Shown in pieces: positions 32,795 through 44,180 of a stretch of DNA of 64,000 nt. The DNA comes from Diphasiastrum complanatum. Lineage: Eukaryota > Streptophyta > Lycopodiopsida > Lycopodiales > Lycopodiaceae. The notes below the pieces were generated by a model. That model saw only the letters and a program-made list of their open reading frames with translations. It was not told where the DNA came from and searched no databases. Position numbers and translations under genes: made by a program. Within the stretch, counting starts at the first letter, position 1; every line of letters starts with the position of its first letter. Location of the stretch: positions 22,442,657-22,506,656 of the forward strand of contig CM055094.1 in the NCBI GenBank assembly GCA_029204225.1, written 5' to 3'.

Positions 32795-34069
32795 CTATGT
32801 AACAATGCCAACACATGGTATCAAATTTAAAGCTTTGCATAAAGCTTCAAATCTGACTCTAGGCAATGCCTTAGTGAAGAGGTCTGCAATATTATCCTCC
32901 GTACGACAATATTTAAGTAAAATGTCGCCATCATGAAGTCTCTCCCGAACAAAGTGATAATGGATCTCAATGTGCTTCGTCCTCGCATGAGAAACAAGAT
33001 TCCGTGCAATGGCAATAGCACTTTGACTATCACTCAAGATAAGAGTGGCTGAGGGCTCGCCAAACTTCATGTCAACAAGTAATCTTCTCAGCCATAAACA
33101 ATGTTGTGGCTGAAAGTATCGCTCTATATTCTGCCTCACTAGAAGAAGTAGCAACAATGGGTTGCTTTTTACTTGACCACGAAATTGCAGAATTTCCATA
33201 GAAAAAAGTAATGTCCACTTGTAAAGTGTCTAGTGTCCTAATCTTCACCCCAATCCGAATCACTAAAACCAACCAAACATGCATCATCACAAGCAGGAAA
33301 AACCGGTCCATGACTTCTTGTTCCTTGAAGATATCGAAAAATCCTCTTCAACGCTTTCCAATGTGATGTCATCGAGACATGCATGAATTGACTCATAAGT
33401 GAAACACTATAAGAAATGTCCAGTCTTGAATTACATACGTAAATAAGACAACCAATAGCTTGACATTATAAAGTAGTGTCAAATGATTCACCATCACCTT
33501 GACTACTTAATTTCAGACCTGTCTCCATAGGTGTAGCAACCGGCTTGCAATCTTCCATCTTGAACCGCTTCAAAATCTGCCCAATGTAGCGTTCTTGAGA
33601 GATGAAAATTTTAGCCCCTTCTTGTACAAATTCAAGACCAAGATAAAAGTGCAATAGGCCTAAATCTGAGGTTTCAAAAACCATACCAAGATCAAGTATT
33701 ACGGCATCAATCTGCTGCTCATTACTTCCCGTAATAATAATATCATCAATATAAAACAAAATAATGATGATAATCTGAAGTATGCTTGACATAAAGAGTA
33801 GATTCGCTAGGACTATTAGTGTACCCTCGATTACAAAAGTAGGCATGTATCTTTTGATACCACATCCTCAGAGCTTGCTTCAATCCATAAAGTGCCTTCT
33901 TAAGAAGACAAACTTTATCTTCTTGGCCTTCAACCAAAAAACCAGCCAGTTGTCGAAGGTACACTTCCTCACGGAGATCACCATTGAGGAATGCTGTCTT
34001 TATGTCAAGTTGCCGCAAACGCCAACCAAAGTGGGCAGCCAAAGAGGCTACTACCCTCACGGTAGTCAT
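32795..34069 (-). pseudogene. RT and RNase H of element D
   Basis: RT boxes LRQLDIKTAFLNGDL, YGLKQALRMWYQ and YIDDIIITGS, then FYLGLEF and VATPMETGLKL. After a stop near 33466, IYVCNSRLDISYSV and the RNase H motifs GFSDSDWGED, SDSQSAIAIARN, HARTKHIEIHYHF and DLFTKALPRVRFE follow in several frames. The YIDD active site is intact, but at least three frameshifts or stops prevent a functional product. Ends near 32795, 30 bp before the polypurine tract. Confidence 0.9.
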
Positions 34070-35175
34070 CCGAGCAGAAGGAGAAAAAGTCTCCTCATAA
34101 TCAATCCCCTTTTGCTGAGCATAGCCTTTGGCAACGAGCCTTGCCTTGTACCTTTCAATGGTACCATCTGCCTTATACTTGATTTTGTATACCCATTTAG
34201 AACCAATTTCTTCTTCCCATGAGGAAGATCAACAAGAACCCAAATCTGGTTCTTCATAAGTGAGTCATACTCATCTTGCATCGCATCCTCCCAACATTTT
34301 ACTCCCTTGGCTTGGTCATAGAAAACAGGTTCTTCTGCAACATCTCCATGAGATGTAAGAGCAAAATTTGAAAAATCAGCATAGTCCACTGATTTTGTAG
34401 AGGCACGTGTCTTTCCATCGTAAAATGAACTTACTTTGTTGTCCCGCAAAGTCGACAACAGCCACCGTGGGACTGTTTTGGGCTGTCCAACAACCATGTC
34501 TCTTCTTACAATTTGCTGTCCAAGATCCTCCGACATTGCACTTGGCTGTCCAAGATCTTCCAAAACTGGTCCTTGTTGTCCAACAGTTCCTGCAGGCTGA
34601 TTATGAGCAACAATGGGCGGTTCTTGATGAACATTAGGCTCTAAACTTGATGAGGTGTTGGGCAGGTCGAAACTGGTTGATTGCTTCCCCTTATCTCCAG
34701 CAATAGAAGATGGTACCAAATCTGGAAAAACTTCAACATTCACACTATGTGGTCTGTCCCCCTTCAAGATATGTGTTGGGGCCACATCCAATGAATTCTT
34801 TTCATCAAAATGCACATCACGATTAACAATAATCTTGTTAGTGCTCAAATTGAATATCCTATAGCCTTTGCTTTCACTACTATAGCCAACAAAAATGCAT
34901 TTAACTCCTTTATCCTCAAGCTTTGTACGAAGTTTATTTGGAACAAAAGCATAAGCCGTACAACCAAAAATGCGAAAGTGAGAGATTGTAGGCTTCTTTC
35001 CATACCAAACTTCATAAGGAGTTAATACTTTCAATGCTTTAGTAGGACAACGATTGCTTATGTATGCTGCCGTTACAACTGCTTTAGCCCAAAACTTGTG
35101 AGCCAGCCCCTGTGCTTTGGAGCATGCAACAGGCCATCTCCATAAGTGTGCAATTCTTTTGCTCGGCAACACCAT
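34066..35175 (-). pseudogene. Integrase C-terminus and RT start of element D
   Basis: The frame contains AYISNRCPTKAL, TPYEVWYGKKPTISHFRIFG, CIFVGYSSESKGYRIFN and a long linker. It then has CWEDAMQDEYDSLMKNQIWVL, the start of copia RT. A frameshift after LPHGKKK moves the RT to another frame. The linker is Ser/Gln/Pro-rich, as usual in copia. Confidence 0.9.
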
Positions 35176-37106
35176 TTTGTTGAGGCATATAGGGAGTTGT
35201 CATTTGAGGTAGAATTCCCTTTTCTTGAAGAAATGCACTGAACGTATTCTTAATGTATTCCCCTCCTTGATCGGTGCATAGGGTCTTCAAAGAATGCCCA
35301 AACTGATTTTCCACCATTGCTAGAAAATCTTTGAAACATTGAAAAACTTCCGATTTAGCCTTCATAGGATAGATCCATGTAAAACGGGAAAAATCATCAA
35401 TAAAACTCACAAAATAGATGCACTTTCCAATGGATTTGATCCTCATTGGACCACAAACATCACTATGAACCAAATCAAATTTATCAAGAACCCTTATAGT
35501 TCCATCAATTGGAAAAGGTTTCCTTTGAAACTTTCCAAGTATGCACCCCTCGCATACATGCCCTTCCAGCTGCTCAATAGTAGGAATGTCTTCTACCATA
35601 TTAAATGTCTTCAGCTTCTTCAAACTTGCAAAGTTGAGATGCCCAAACCTTGCATGCCACAATTCAACCAACTCCAATGATTGTGATGTAGAAGCAACAA
35701 GACATGTAGAGGGAATTCGTCGCTCATAGGTATCCATAATGAATAAGCCAGCATGCATCGTTCCCGAAACAATAATCAAGAGTGATCTTTTAGGATCCTT
35801 GACAAGACACTTATCTTCTTTGAACTGAACAACTAGTCCTTGCTTCAACATAGTTGAAACTGAAAGAAGATTCTTCTTGATTCCCGGAACATAAAGCAAA
35901 TTTTTAATGTACTTTTCTTCACCATTAGGCAAAATGATGGCTACAATTCCAATTCCAAGAATAGAATAAGATGTATCATCCGCACATTGTACCTTACTTC
36001 CATTTTGCACTTTCACTAATTTAGTAAATGATTCTTTACAAGAAGTCATATGACGAGTAGCACCACTATCAATTACCCATTCAATGGGCTGAAAATCAGC
36101 AACTTGCAAAACAAAATCTGAATTCCTCATAAATGTAGTAGTACTAGTAGAAGCAATATTAGACACAAAAGCATAGTCTTGGTTGAAGAGATCAACACTA
36201 GCTTCAAGCTCTTGCTCCAAAGTAGCAAGTGAAGCACTAGTATTAATTCCTTTACTCTCCTCTTTCGCAAGCTTCTTCTTACAATCCTTGATGAAGTGCC
36301 CATACCTTTCGCAATAATGGCACTTCCCTTTCTTCTTTTGAGTGTTGACATTTTGACCTCCAATGGGGTTTTGCTCATCCTTGGAAGGAGGATTCCCCTT
36401 TCCTTTTGACTTGCCTTTGCCCTTTCCTTTCGTGAAGAAAGCTTGATTTTGTTGAGTGTCACCCGCAAAGTTTTTCCTCGTTTGCTCCTCTTGAAGAAGC
36501 AGCCCAACAAGTTCATCAAAGGAGAGTTGTTGTCCCCTAAGAGAAATACTCAAAGATAAAACTAATGGAAGATAAGATGAAGGTAATGAGTTGAGAGTAA
36601 TGGAAACAAATTGAGCATCCTCAATTATCTTATCAATATTGAGAAGCTCCTCATGAAGATCCTTGATCTTCGTCAAGTGATTGGTCACTTGATCCCCTTC
36701 TTGCATCTTCAACAAAGAAAGCTGATTTCTAAGATACACCACTTTTGCTGGATTTTTGACTCTATACATAAAGTGTATCCCACGCACTTTTAGATGTCTC
36801 ACAAGACCTAATATAAGGTAAGATAGATCTTTTCACAGCAAGAGCAACCATAGAATGTGCTTGTGCATCCTTTCTATCCAACTTCTTTTGTTCTTCCGAA
36901 GATGTAGAAGATGATGTTGATGATGATGAACCACGAGATGGAGGAGGTGCCAAAGACGGAGGCCTTTCCTCATCACCATTGATCAAATCCCACATCCCTT
37001 TCACTATGAGAAGATTCTTTATCATGTAACTCCACAAGGAGTAGTTTGTGACATCCAACTGATCTTCACTAAACAAAGAATCGATAGCTTCTGATTCTTT
37101 AGCCAT
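35084..37106 (-). pseudogene. gag-pol: gag-protease-integrase of element D
   Basis: Translation begins at MAKESEAIDSLFSEDQ (37106); Gag continues to SAWDTLYV (36762), where a frameshift moves it to the frame 36802-35084. That long frame holds the rest of Gag, the zinc knuckle CHYCERYGHFIKDC, the protease box VIDSGATRHMTS, the pre-integrase motif LWHARFGHLNF with CEGCILGKFQRKPF, and the integrase core LVHSDVCGP, TDQGGEYIKN and GVAEQKN. All catalytic residues are therefore readable. The frame ends at 35084 in a second frameshift before the integrase C-terminus. Confidence 0.9.
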
Positions 37107-37784
37107 TACCTCTAACAAAATTTCAGCTTGTAGTAGATAGGAAAGAGAGCCTTTCCACAACCAAATCTACTCAAAAATTTGCAGCTAACAAAGAGCTGAA
37201 AGTAGGAGCACAAGATGTCTTTCAAGCTGGTTTTTTTGTGTAGAAAGACACCCATCTATCCATTAGAAAGATGAAAATTAGGTTAGCTTCGATTGAAGCC
37301 TACACCGAAACCCAATTAGGAAGCCAAATAGTGTGATCCACACACACTCCAATAGGGCTGTTGAAAGCACCCTATTGCTTGTTGAGAATCTGCAAATTTT
37401 CAGCCACAAGTTGACCTAACCTTGAATAGGATTTTGCTGAATTATGGGCGCTCTTCTACTCAAATGCAAACTTGAAAACAAAACCAGCAAGATAAGGAGA
37501 CACCACAACCAAAAATCAGTAGCAGATTTTTGGGCGCCCTCCTCCAAACAAAGCTTGCTGAAAACTGGTTGCATAAAAATCAGATTTGAGATTCTGATTT
37601 TTGGGTGCCAGAAATTGCTCCTCCAAGATCTGATGGCCGCCCTCCTTCAACCTGAAAAGAGACAAAAAAGTTGATCCAAACTCCACTTGAAAAGATCAGC
37701 AAGATGCTGAAATTTCACAACAAAAAGCAGAGAAGCTCCTCTTCTGGTAGGGCGCCAAGAAACAAGCTTGCTACAGATCCAGTA

Positions 37785-37795
37785 GCTCTGATACC
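37785..37795 (-). promoter_or_regulatory. Primer-binding site of element D
   Basis: The plus strand reads GCTCTGATACC, the tRNA-iMet type, touching the LTR with the final base altered. Confidence 0.8.
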
Positions 37796-38360
<565 letters not shown>

Positions 38361-38399
38361 GATTTTACATTACATGCCAACAATGCATGACTACCTAGC

Positions 38400-39175
38400 A
38401 TTAAGTGAATGCTCAGGTAATCATTCAGACTCGAAGCACTATTGTCCCCAGTTTTTCGAAGAAGTCGAGTAGATGAAACATTATCTTTATCATTCTATTA
38501 TTGATTCTCTCATGTATGCCATGATATGTACTAGACCTGATATTGCTTATTCAGTTAATACACTAAGCCAATACATGTCGAATCCAAGTTTCAATCATTG
38601 GAAAGCTCTACTTAGAGTTCTTCGATATTTATAGTTGACACAGAATTATTGCATTTGTTACGATAAAATTTGAATGATGATTTGAATTACCATCGTAATA
38701 TTTTTCAAGGTTTTATAGATGTAGATTGGGTTAGAGATGTTGATAGAAAAAAGTTGACATCAAGATATGTCTTTGTATTTAAGAAAGGTCCTATTTCTTG
38801 AAACAACAAGAAGTAGAATTCGACTGCATTATTTTTGACATAGGCTAAATACACAGTTGTCACACATACTACAAAAGAAGATATCTGGTTAAGGCATGTA
38901 TTGTCGGACATTAATCTTAGTCAATTACAATCAACCCCCGTCTTTTGTGACAATTCGAGTATAATTGTTTTATCTGTTAATCCTAGATATCATTCTCGAA
39001 GCAAGCACATTGAGATAAAGTATCATTTTTTTAGAGACAAAGTACTCAAAAGAGAGATCATTCTTTTCCAAAGTAGAGTTCATGACAACAGATATATTTA
39101 CTAAAGTATTATCATTTGACCAATCATTCTAAGTTTAGCAATATGCTCAATTTATGAATTCACATGAAGGGGGAG
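38400..39175 (+). pseudogene. Plus-strand copia RT-RNase H 3' end
   Basis: Starts near 38400. [37 protein letters not shown] (about 38505-38630) is the RT C-terminus. VFCDNSSIIVLSVNPRYHSR and KHIEIKYHFFRDKV (38930-39040) are RNase H, and DIFTKVLSFDQ ends it. Stops interrupt the middle. A clean polypurine tract, AAGGGGGAG (39167-39175), follows. A TNP2-like reading of 38362-38420 is possible but not convincing. Confidence 0.8.
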
Positions 39176-39384
39176 TGTTAGATTTCATTCTTGAAATCAT
39201 TTTGTAATGTGGAACTACTTTGTAGTTTTATTTGCATTGTCGTGATAATGTTGAAGGTATCAAGATCGTTTGTAGAAATACACGTATTGTTGACACAAAG
39301 TCTCATCAATTTTTGAGGGTTACCAAATAAAACTAAAGTAGATTAGATAGTCGAGTCTTATCCACTACATATTTAGGATCCAAT
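39176..39384 (+). repeat. Partial 3' LTR after the plus-strand RNase H
   Basis: Starts TGTTAGATTTC exactly after the polypurine tract. It is cut by the truncated end of element E near 39385. A short LTR end (43206-43299) on the far side of E could be its other half. Confidence 0.6.
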
Positions 39385-40963
39385 CCCGTAATTCCAAGTG
39401 GATAAGTTTCAAAAACATATTAATAACATCTTTGCCAAATAACCTTCCTTTGATGCTCTTGACTAGCTCCAAATCGCCACCTTTCATTTTGTGTTGTTGA
39501 AGCCCTTTGAGACCAACCTCTTGGTCTTCCTCTTGACCATAAAAGTCATTGAGCAAAATTTGTTTTTCAGATCCATTACTTGATTTTCTAGCATGAAAAT
39601 CATGAGAACCAATATCCACTTGCATAGCATCATCTACACAAGAAGATTCTCCAAAACATGTGAGTAGAGCAAAATGAGTCGCTTCCACTTGCTTACCTTT
39701 CTCTTGATCATCAAAGATATCAAAGATATGAATATCTTCAGACCTGAACCTCTAGAAATACTCCCTCTCAAAATATGATCTAGATCCAACAAGATCTCAT
39801 CAATGCTTGATCTCGAATTTCCACAAAGGTTAGTGAAAACGATGTCATTGGTGGCACCATCATAAATCAAAAGATAGATTCCAAACTTTCCATCCAAAAT
39901 GAAGTAAAGTAGGTGAAGATGAGTATCAAACCTAATAAACCCAGCCTTCTTGAGTCCATAACAAACCTCAATAAGCTCACCAATGAGATCTCCCTTGCCT
40001 TGAAGAAATTGCCTCTCGATTTGCTCCATGTAGTCTTCTTCAACCAACATTTTGCCATCTTGATCATTAGTGATCAATTCACAATCATAGAATCTTTTGA
40101 GTTGATGAAGAGATGTGAGATCCATGCCTTGGATCTTCCCAAGAACAAATCTTTCATTGCTCTTTCCTTCATAAGACTTCCTCTTAATGATTGCATTATA
40201 AGAAGTAAAAACCTCAAAAACATTAGAAGCCATGAAAAAAATGATTAGTGCCTTCAACATAAGGATGATTGAAGTACTCTCTTTTTTCAACCAAGAACTT
40301 CTACTCAGTCATTTAAGTAATGACTCATATGATAATGATTCTTCCTCACTATCATTCACAATGACATCATTCAAAGCACACTCTGCTTTGAACTCTTCAC
40401 ATACTTCTCTTCTTCTTGACTTGTGACTATCTCCCTCACCAAGTCTCTTGATAGAACCATTTAATCTACTCTCTTTAGGAAGACATGTGACTCCACTTGA
40501 TACAAAAATGACTTTCTTAAACTCATTACAAAGAATGTAGAAGAACCATATCCTTCATGAATGCACCTAGCAACATCTTTTTCCATATGATCAAAGAAAT
40601 TTTTAACAACAATATTTTCCAAGGAAGAAGCTTCACCACCGTTGATAGCCAAGTTAGCACAAAGATGAACATCTCCAAGAAGCATATTAGATCTTGACCT
40701 AGATCTAGCATAAGGAAGCTTTTTAGACTTTGCATAAGATCCACCCGGATATTATTGATGCTAAAAGGAAACTTTGGAAAGTTGAGACCAATCTCTTTTT
40801 TCATTCCATCCTTTTTATTAGCCATAACAAAAGCATCAAGCTTGAAAACTCTACCTTGTCTATTGCCCCTAGCAACCAAGATTTCTTCCTTTGTAATGAA
40901 ACAAGCATCACCACCAAACTTTACCATGTATCCTTTCTCTATCATTTGACCAACAATTAGCAA
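39385..40963 (-). pseudogene. Pre-integrase stub fused to C-type extension (element E)
   Basis: 40963 to about 40740 reads MLIVGQMIEKGYMVKFGG and RQGRVFKLDAFVMAN, the segment between protease and integrase. A deletion joins it to RSNMLLGDVHLCANLA (about 40690), matching RSNVLLGDDNCCANLA in C. The frame 40290-39634 covers STSIILMLKAL, GKIQGMDLTSLHQLKRFYDC, EEDYMEQ, FLQGKGDLIGELIEVCYGLK, RFDTHLHLLYF and GIYLLIYDGA. Several of these resemble copia RT motifs in order, but YVDD is absent. It ends near 39385 after DQEVGLKGLQQHK. Confidence 0.7.
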
Positions 40964-41055
40964 ATTCTTTGAAAATGAAGGAATATAAAAAATACCATCA
41001 AGTCTTGCTTTCCTATTAGTTGATAGACAAATAGGAATTCAACCAATACCTTCAA

Positions 41056-41981
41056 TCACACACTCACCACCATTGGCCATGTGAATTGCTTTTTTGGAAA
41101 GAACTCCTTGTGACTAGTCATGTGTGAACTAGCTCCACTATCAATCCACCATGAATCTTTGTCACCTTCACTTGATATTGGACTTGAAGAACACATCAAA
41201 AGAGAGTCACCACCACCTAGATCCTCATCATTAGTAGTAAAGTTGATTTGCTTGCTACCTTCATCTCTTTGCTTCTTCAAACATTCATTTGCAAAATGCC
41301 CTTTGATTCCACAATAAAAGCATTTTCAACTTAGAATTATCTTCCTTTTTGCCAAAAGAGGAAGTCTCACCTTGATCTTGCCCTTTAGACCACTTGCCTT
41401 TGCCTTTGCCCTTGAACTTGCCTTTGATGAACATAGCCTCCTCTTCATATTGAGATGTCGGTGTAGATCCACCTCCTCTTGATTGAAGCCTAAACTCCTC
41501 ATTCACCAAGATCTCTTGCAAATCCACAATACTTGGCAAAGTCTTTTGAATAGCAAAACTCTGAACAAGATTAGCATGATCATCCAACAAGCCATTACGT
41601 ATAACTTGAACAAGTTCTACCTCCTTAATGCTCTCATCAAACTTTGAAAGATTTACCTCCTAAGATTAAGCACTTTTGATGTAGACTGGATTCATAAAGC
41701 TTCTTCAAAGCTTCCCAAGCCTCCAAAGATGATGTGCACTCACCAACTTCCTTGAGAAGTTCATTGGTAACATTCATCTGAACCATGTGTAGAGCCTTCT
41801 TTGCTCTCTTGTCATACCTCACTTGATCTTGAGGTGCTTGAGGTCTCTCCTCCACACCTGCAACAATCTCCATCAACTCATTTATCTCCAATAAGGACTC
41901 CATCCTCACCTTCCAAGTAGAATAGTTGATTGAGGTAAGCCTATCATTGCTCTCCAACATAAAGCCTCCACTTGTAGCCAT
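41056..41981 (-). pseudogene. gag: gag-protease of element E
   Basis: Starts MATSGGFMLESNDRLTSIN (41981), close to the Gag of element C. After about 110 residues there is a deletion and frameshift (41637), then ANLVQSFAIQKTLPSIVDLQ, the Lys/Gly-rich KGKFKGKGKGKWSKG, and a knuckle read in another frame. The frame 41280-41056 holds WWIDSGASSHMTSHKEFF, an intact protease active-site motif. Element C has no such protease, so E shows what was lost there. Confidence 0.85.
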
Positions 41982-42549
41982 GTTGAAATGAACTAATCTT
42001 CTCTTTCAACCTGTTTCAATGCACAAAGAACTCTCTTGAATGTCAACAAATGAACTCAAGAAGATATTACAAAGATATGGAACCTCTCAAATCTCTTCTA
42101 GCACTTCTAACTAGAAAATCAACACATAGAATAGTGAAATCTTGATCAACCTATGATCTATCCTCAATCTAATGATTTTTGCCACCTAATAAGATTGAAA
42201 CACACTCAAATGAAGTTCAGGAACCTCACAAACTAGAGATCCAATCAAAATTAGGGTTTTGACAAAATCACAAAAAATTGAATATCTCAAATTCTACATG
42301 CAATTTCTAAAAACTTGAATGAGACCTTCATAATGCACCAAAAATCATCTCATTCCAGTAAACCAAGTGTAAAATTGGAATCGATTAAGTATATAAACCT
42401 ATATTGAGTTTTGACCTACAAAAGATCAATTTTACACATGCAAAAATGCTGATTTTTGAGTAGAAATGAATCTAGCATGCTCTAGTATTGGTAACTCCTC
42501 CAAATCCTTGTTAAAGATGGCTGATCCTTTCATAACCTGAAACACAAGA

Positions 42550-42561
42550 GCTCTGATACCA
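42550..42561 (-). promoter_or_regulatory. Primer-binding site of element E
   Basis: The plus strand reads GCTCTGATACCA, directly touching the LTR. Confidence 0.9.
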
Positions 42562-43205
42562 TGTGAATTATTTCATATCATTCAAGATCCAATCCATGTC
42601 CCTGATCTTTGGTTACAAAAGGGTGCAAACCAACAATCCTGCCAATGTAGAAAAATCAGCATCTACATACAAAATGAGATGCAAACTCTAAGAGATACTG
42701 ATCAAACATGAAACAAAACATAAAATATAGTTTTTTTCCGTACAATTACAATACCCTACTGTATTTCACTCGTGTGGAACCAAAAATAGCAATAAATGAT
42801 CATTCTACACATAGAATTGCAAGATAACATCATGAGAGTGCACCAATGAGTAGTAGAACCCAAAGAGAACTATGTATAATGATGAAATGAGAGAGAGAAG
42901 AGAGAAGATGTGTCTCTCCATAAGTTACATCCTTTCATAGAAGGTCCAAACCCTATTTGGCCACTTGGCTTTCCCTCCAAAATGTAAACCCCACTATTTT
43001 TGGGTCTAGATTCAATGTACCCAAAGTTCAAATTTGAATCTCTCTCAAACTTGACTACCAACTTTTCCACACTTTAAAAAAGTGTTTATTGAATGTATTT
43101 TAAACTAATATACCTTCAAAAAGTTTATCTCTAAGTCTAAAATGAGTTTTGGGCCTCAAATGACAATTTACCAAAATATGACTAAACTTGTTCAAATATC
43201 TCACA
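42562..43205 (-). repeat. 5' LTR of element E
   Basis: On the minus strand it starts TGTGAGATATTTGAAC and ends AATAATTCACA, next to the primer site. It contains the near-palindrome TTTCACTCGTGTGGAA (42764-42779), also seen in the LTRs of C and F. Clearly diverged from the LTR of C. Confidence 0.75.
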
Positions 43206-43515
43206 GGAATCAGTCGACCCTGCTTTCGTGTGGTAGTAGGATTGTTCTGATGTGATTGTTCAGCCCATCAGTCTGATTCATGAACTCCATTCTCTGACAT
43301 GGTATCAAAATTGTAATTACTACTCTTTGATTTTTTAATCTGATACCTACATTGTATCAGAAGTGGTTTTATATCAGAGCTATTGTTATAGCCCGATAAG
43401 CTTCCCACAGTATTTGGTTCTATCAGTTGATAGAACAATTGTTTTCTTGTTTTGTAAAGTAGCATTAGATTTTCATTCTTAAGTCACTAATAAGTTATCA
43501 CTATCACCTAGACTA
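43206..43515 (+). mobile_element. 5' end of plus-strand element H: LTR end, primer site, leader
   Basis: 43206-43299 ends CTCTGACA and is followed by TGGTATCAAAAT (43300-43311), a slightly altered tRNA-iMet site. The leader runs to 43515. The gag start of this element appears only after element C, at 49101, so C is inserted in the leader. The upstream LTR is cut by element E. Confidence 0.65.
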
Positions 43516-43520
43516 AATTC

Positions 43521-44167
43521 TGTGAAAAATACAGATCCTAAGTGGATCTAAACTCCAAGATCATTGGCTTGAATGCTTGCACTCCAAACTACATAAGCTA
43601 GGAATTGGCAACACATTCTATGCTACCTAGAATGCAAAGAACTTGATCAAAAAGCATTTATCACAAATGGAAACTTCCATAAACATCAAGTGCGGCCCAA
43701 AATAGCATTATACAGTCCATAATACATCAGCCTATCACTTTTGGAAAGCACCTAAGATCATACACACAAAGCTTGAACTCAATCACTACACAATGCCAAC
43801 AATGGAAGGAGAACCCAATAGAAAAATCTCTCATTAAGCAAATGAATACAATGGATCTGCTCCAACCTGTTTCTCCACGGCCTACCTGCTATATATAGCT
43901 AAGAGAGATGACTCTCTCTCCTCTCTCTAGACCCTCCTTACCTAAAATATGCCCTATATAGGTAAAATTGGCATATATGTCCAAAATACATGAAAATGGA
44001 CTCATTTCGAAGGTCTTGAAGTTTGACACTTCTTCATACTGAAAAAATACACTTACTAAAAATATCTAGACCTGTTTCACACGTGTGAAAAGTCAGATCC
44101 TAAACTATGTGCCATTTTTAGCAATTTTGGCCTAAAACTAGACAAGGAAATGTTGACAATTTTCACA
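43521..44167 (-). repeat. 3' LTR of element C
   Basis: Minus strand starts TGTGAAAATTGTCAAC and ends CTGTATTTTTCACA. A TATA-like CTATATATAG lies near 43891-43900, and the perfect palindrome TTTCACACGTGTGAAA at 44075-44090, upstream of it on the minus strand. Confidence 0.95.
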
Positions 44168-44177
44168 CTCCCTCTTC
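44168..44177 (-). promoter_or_regulatory. Polypurine tract of element C
   Basis: Minus strand GAAGAGGGAG directly before the 3' LTR. The same word precedes LTRs at 31339 and, with one change, 59300. Confidence 0.9.
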
Positions 44178-44180
44178 AAC

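Larger units (their letters stand above)
39385..43205 (-). mobile_element. Element E: 3'-truncated relative of element C
   Basis: On the minus strand: a 644-bp LTR (43205-42562), primer site, leader, Gag, a good protease motif and a short pre-integrase part. A large deletion then leads to the same C-terminal extension as in element C, which breaks off at the equivalent of residue about 755. The 3' LTR and polypurine tract are missing. The frame is broken in several places. It is the only other sizeable copy of the C-type extension in the window. Confidence 0.8.

Noticed and set aside
38362-38420. Continuation of the CACTA TNP2 transposase after element D
   Set aside because: The reading can equally be the start of the copia RT segment that clearly follows; the frame does not join that of the left part.
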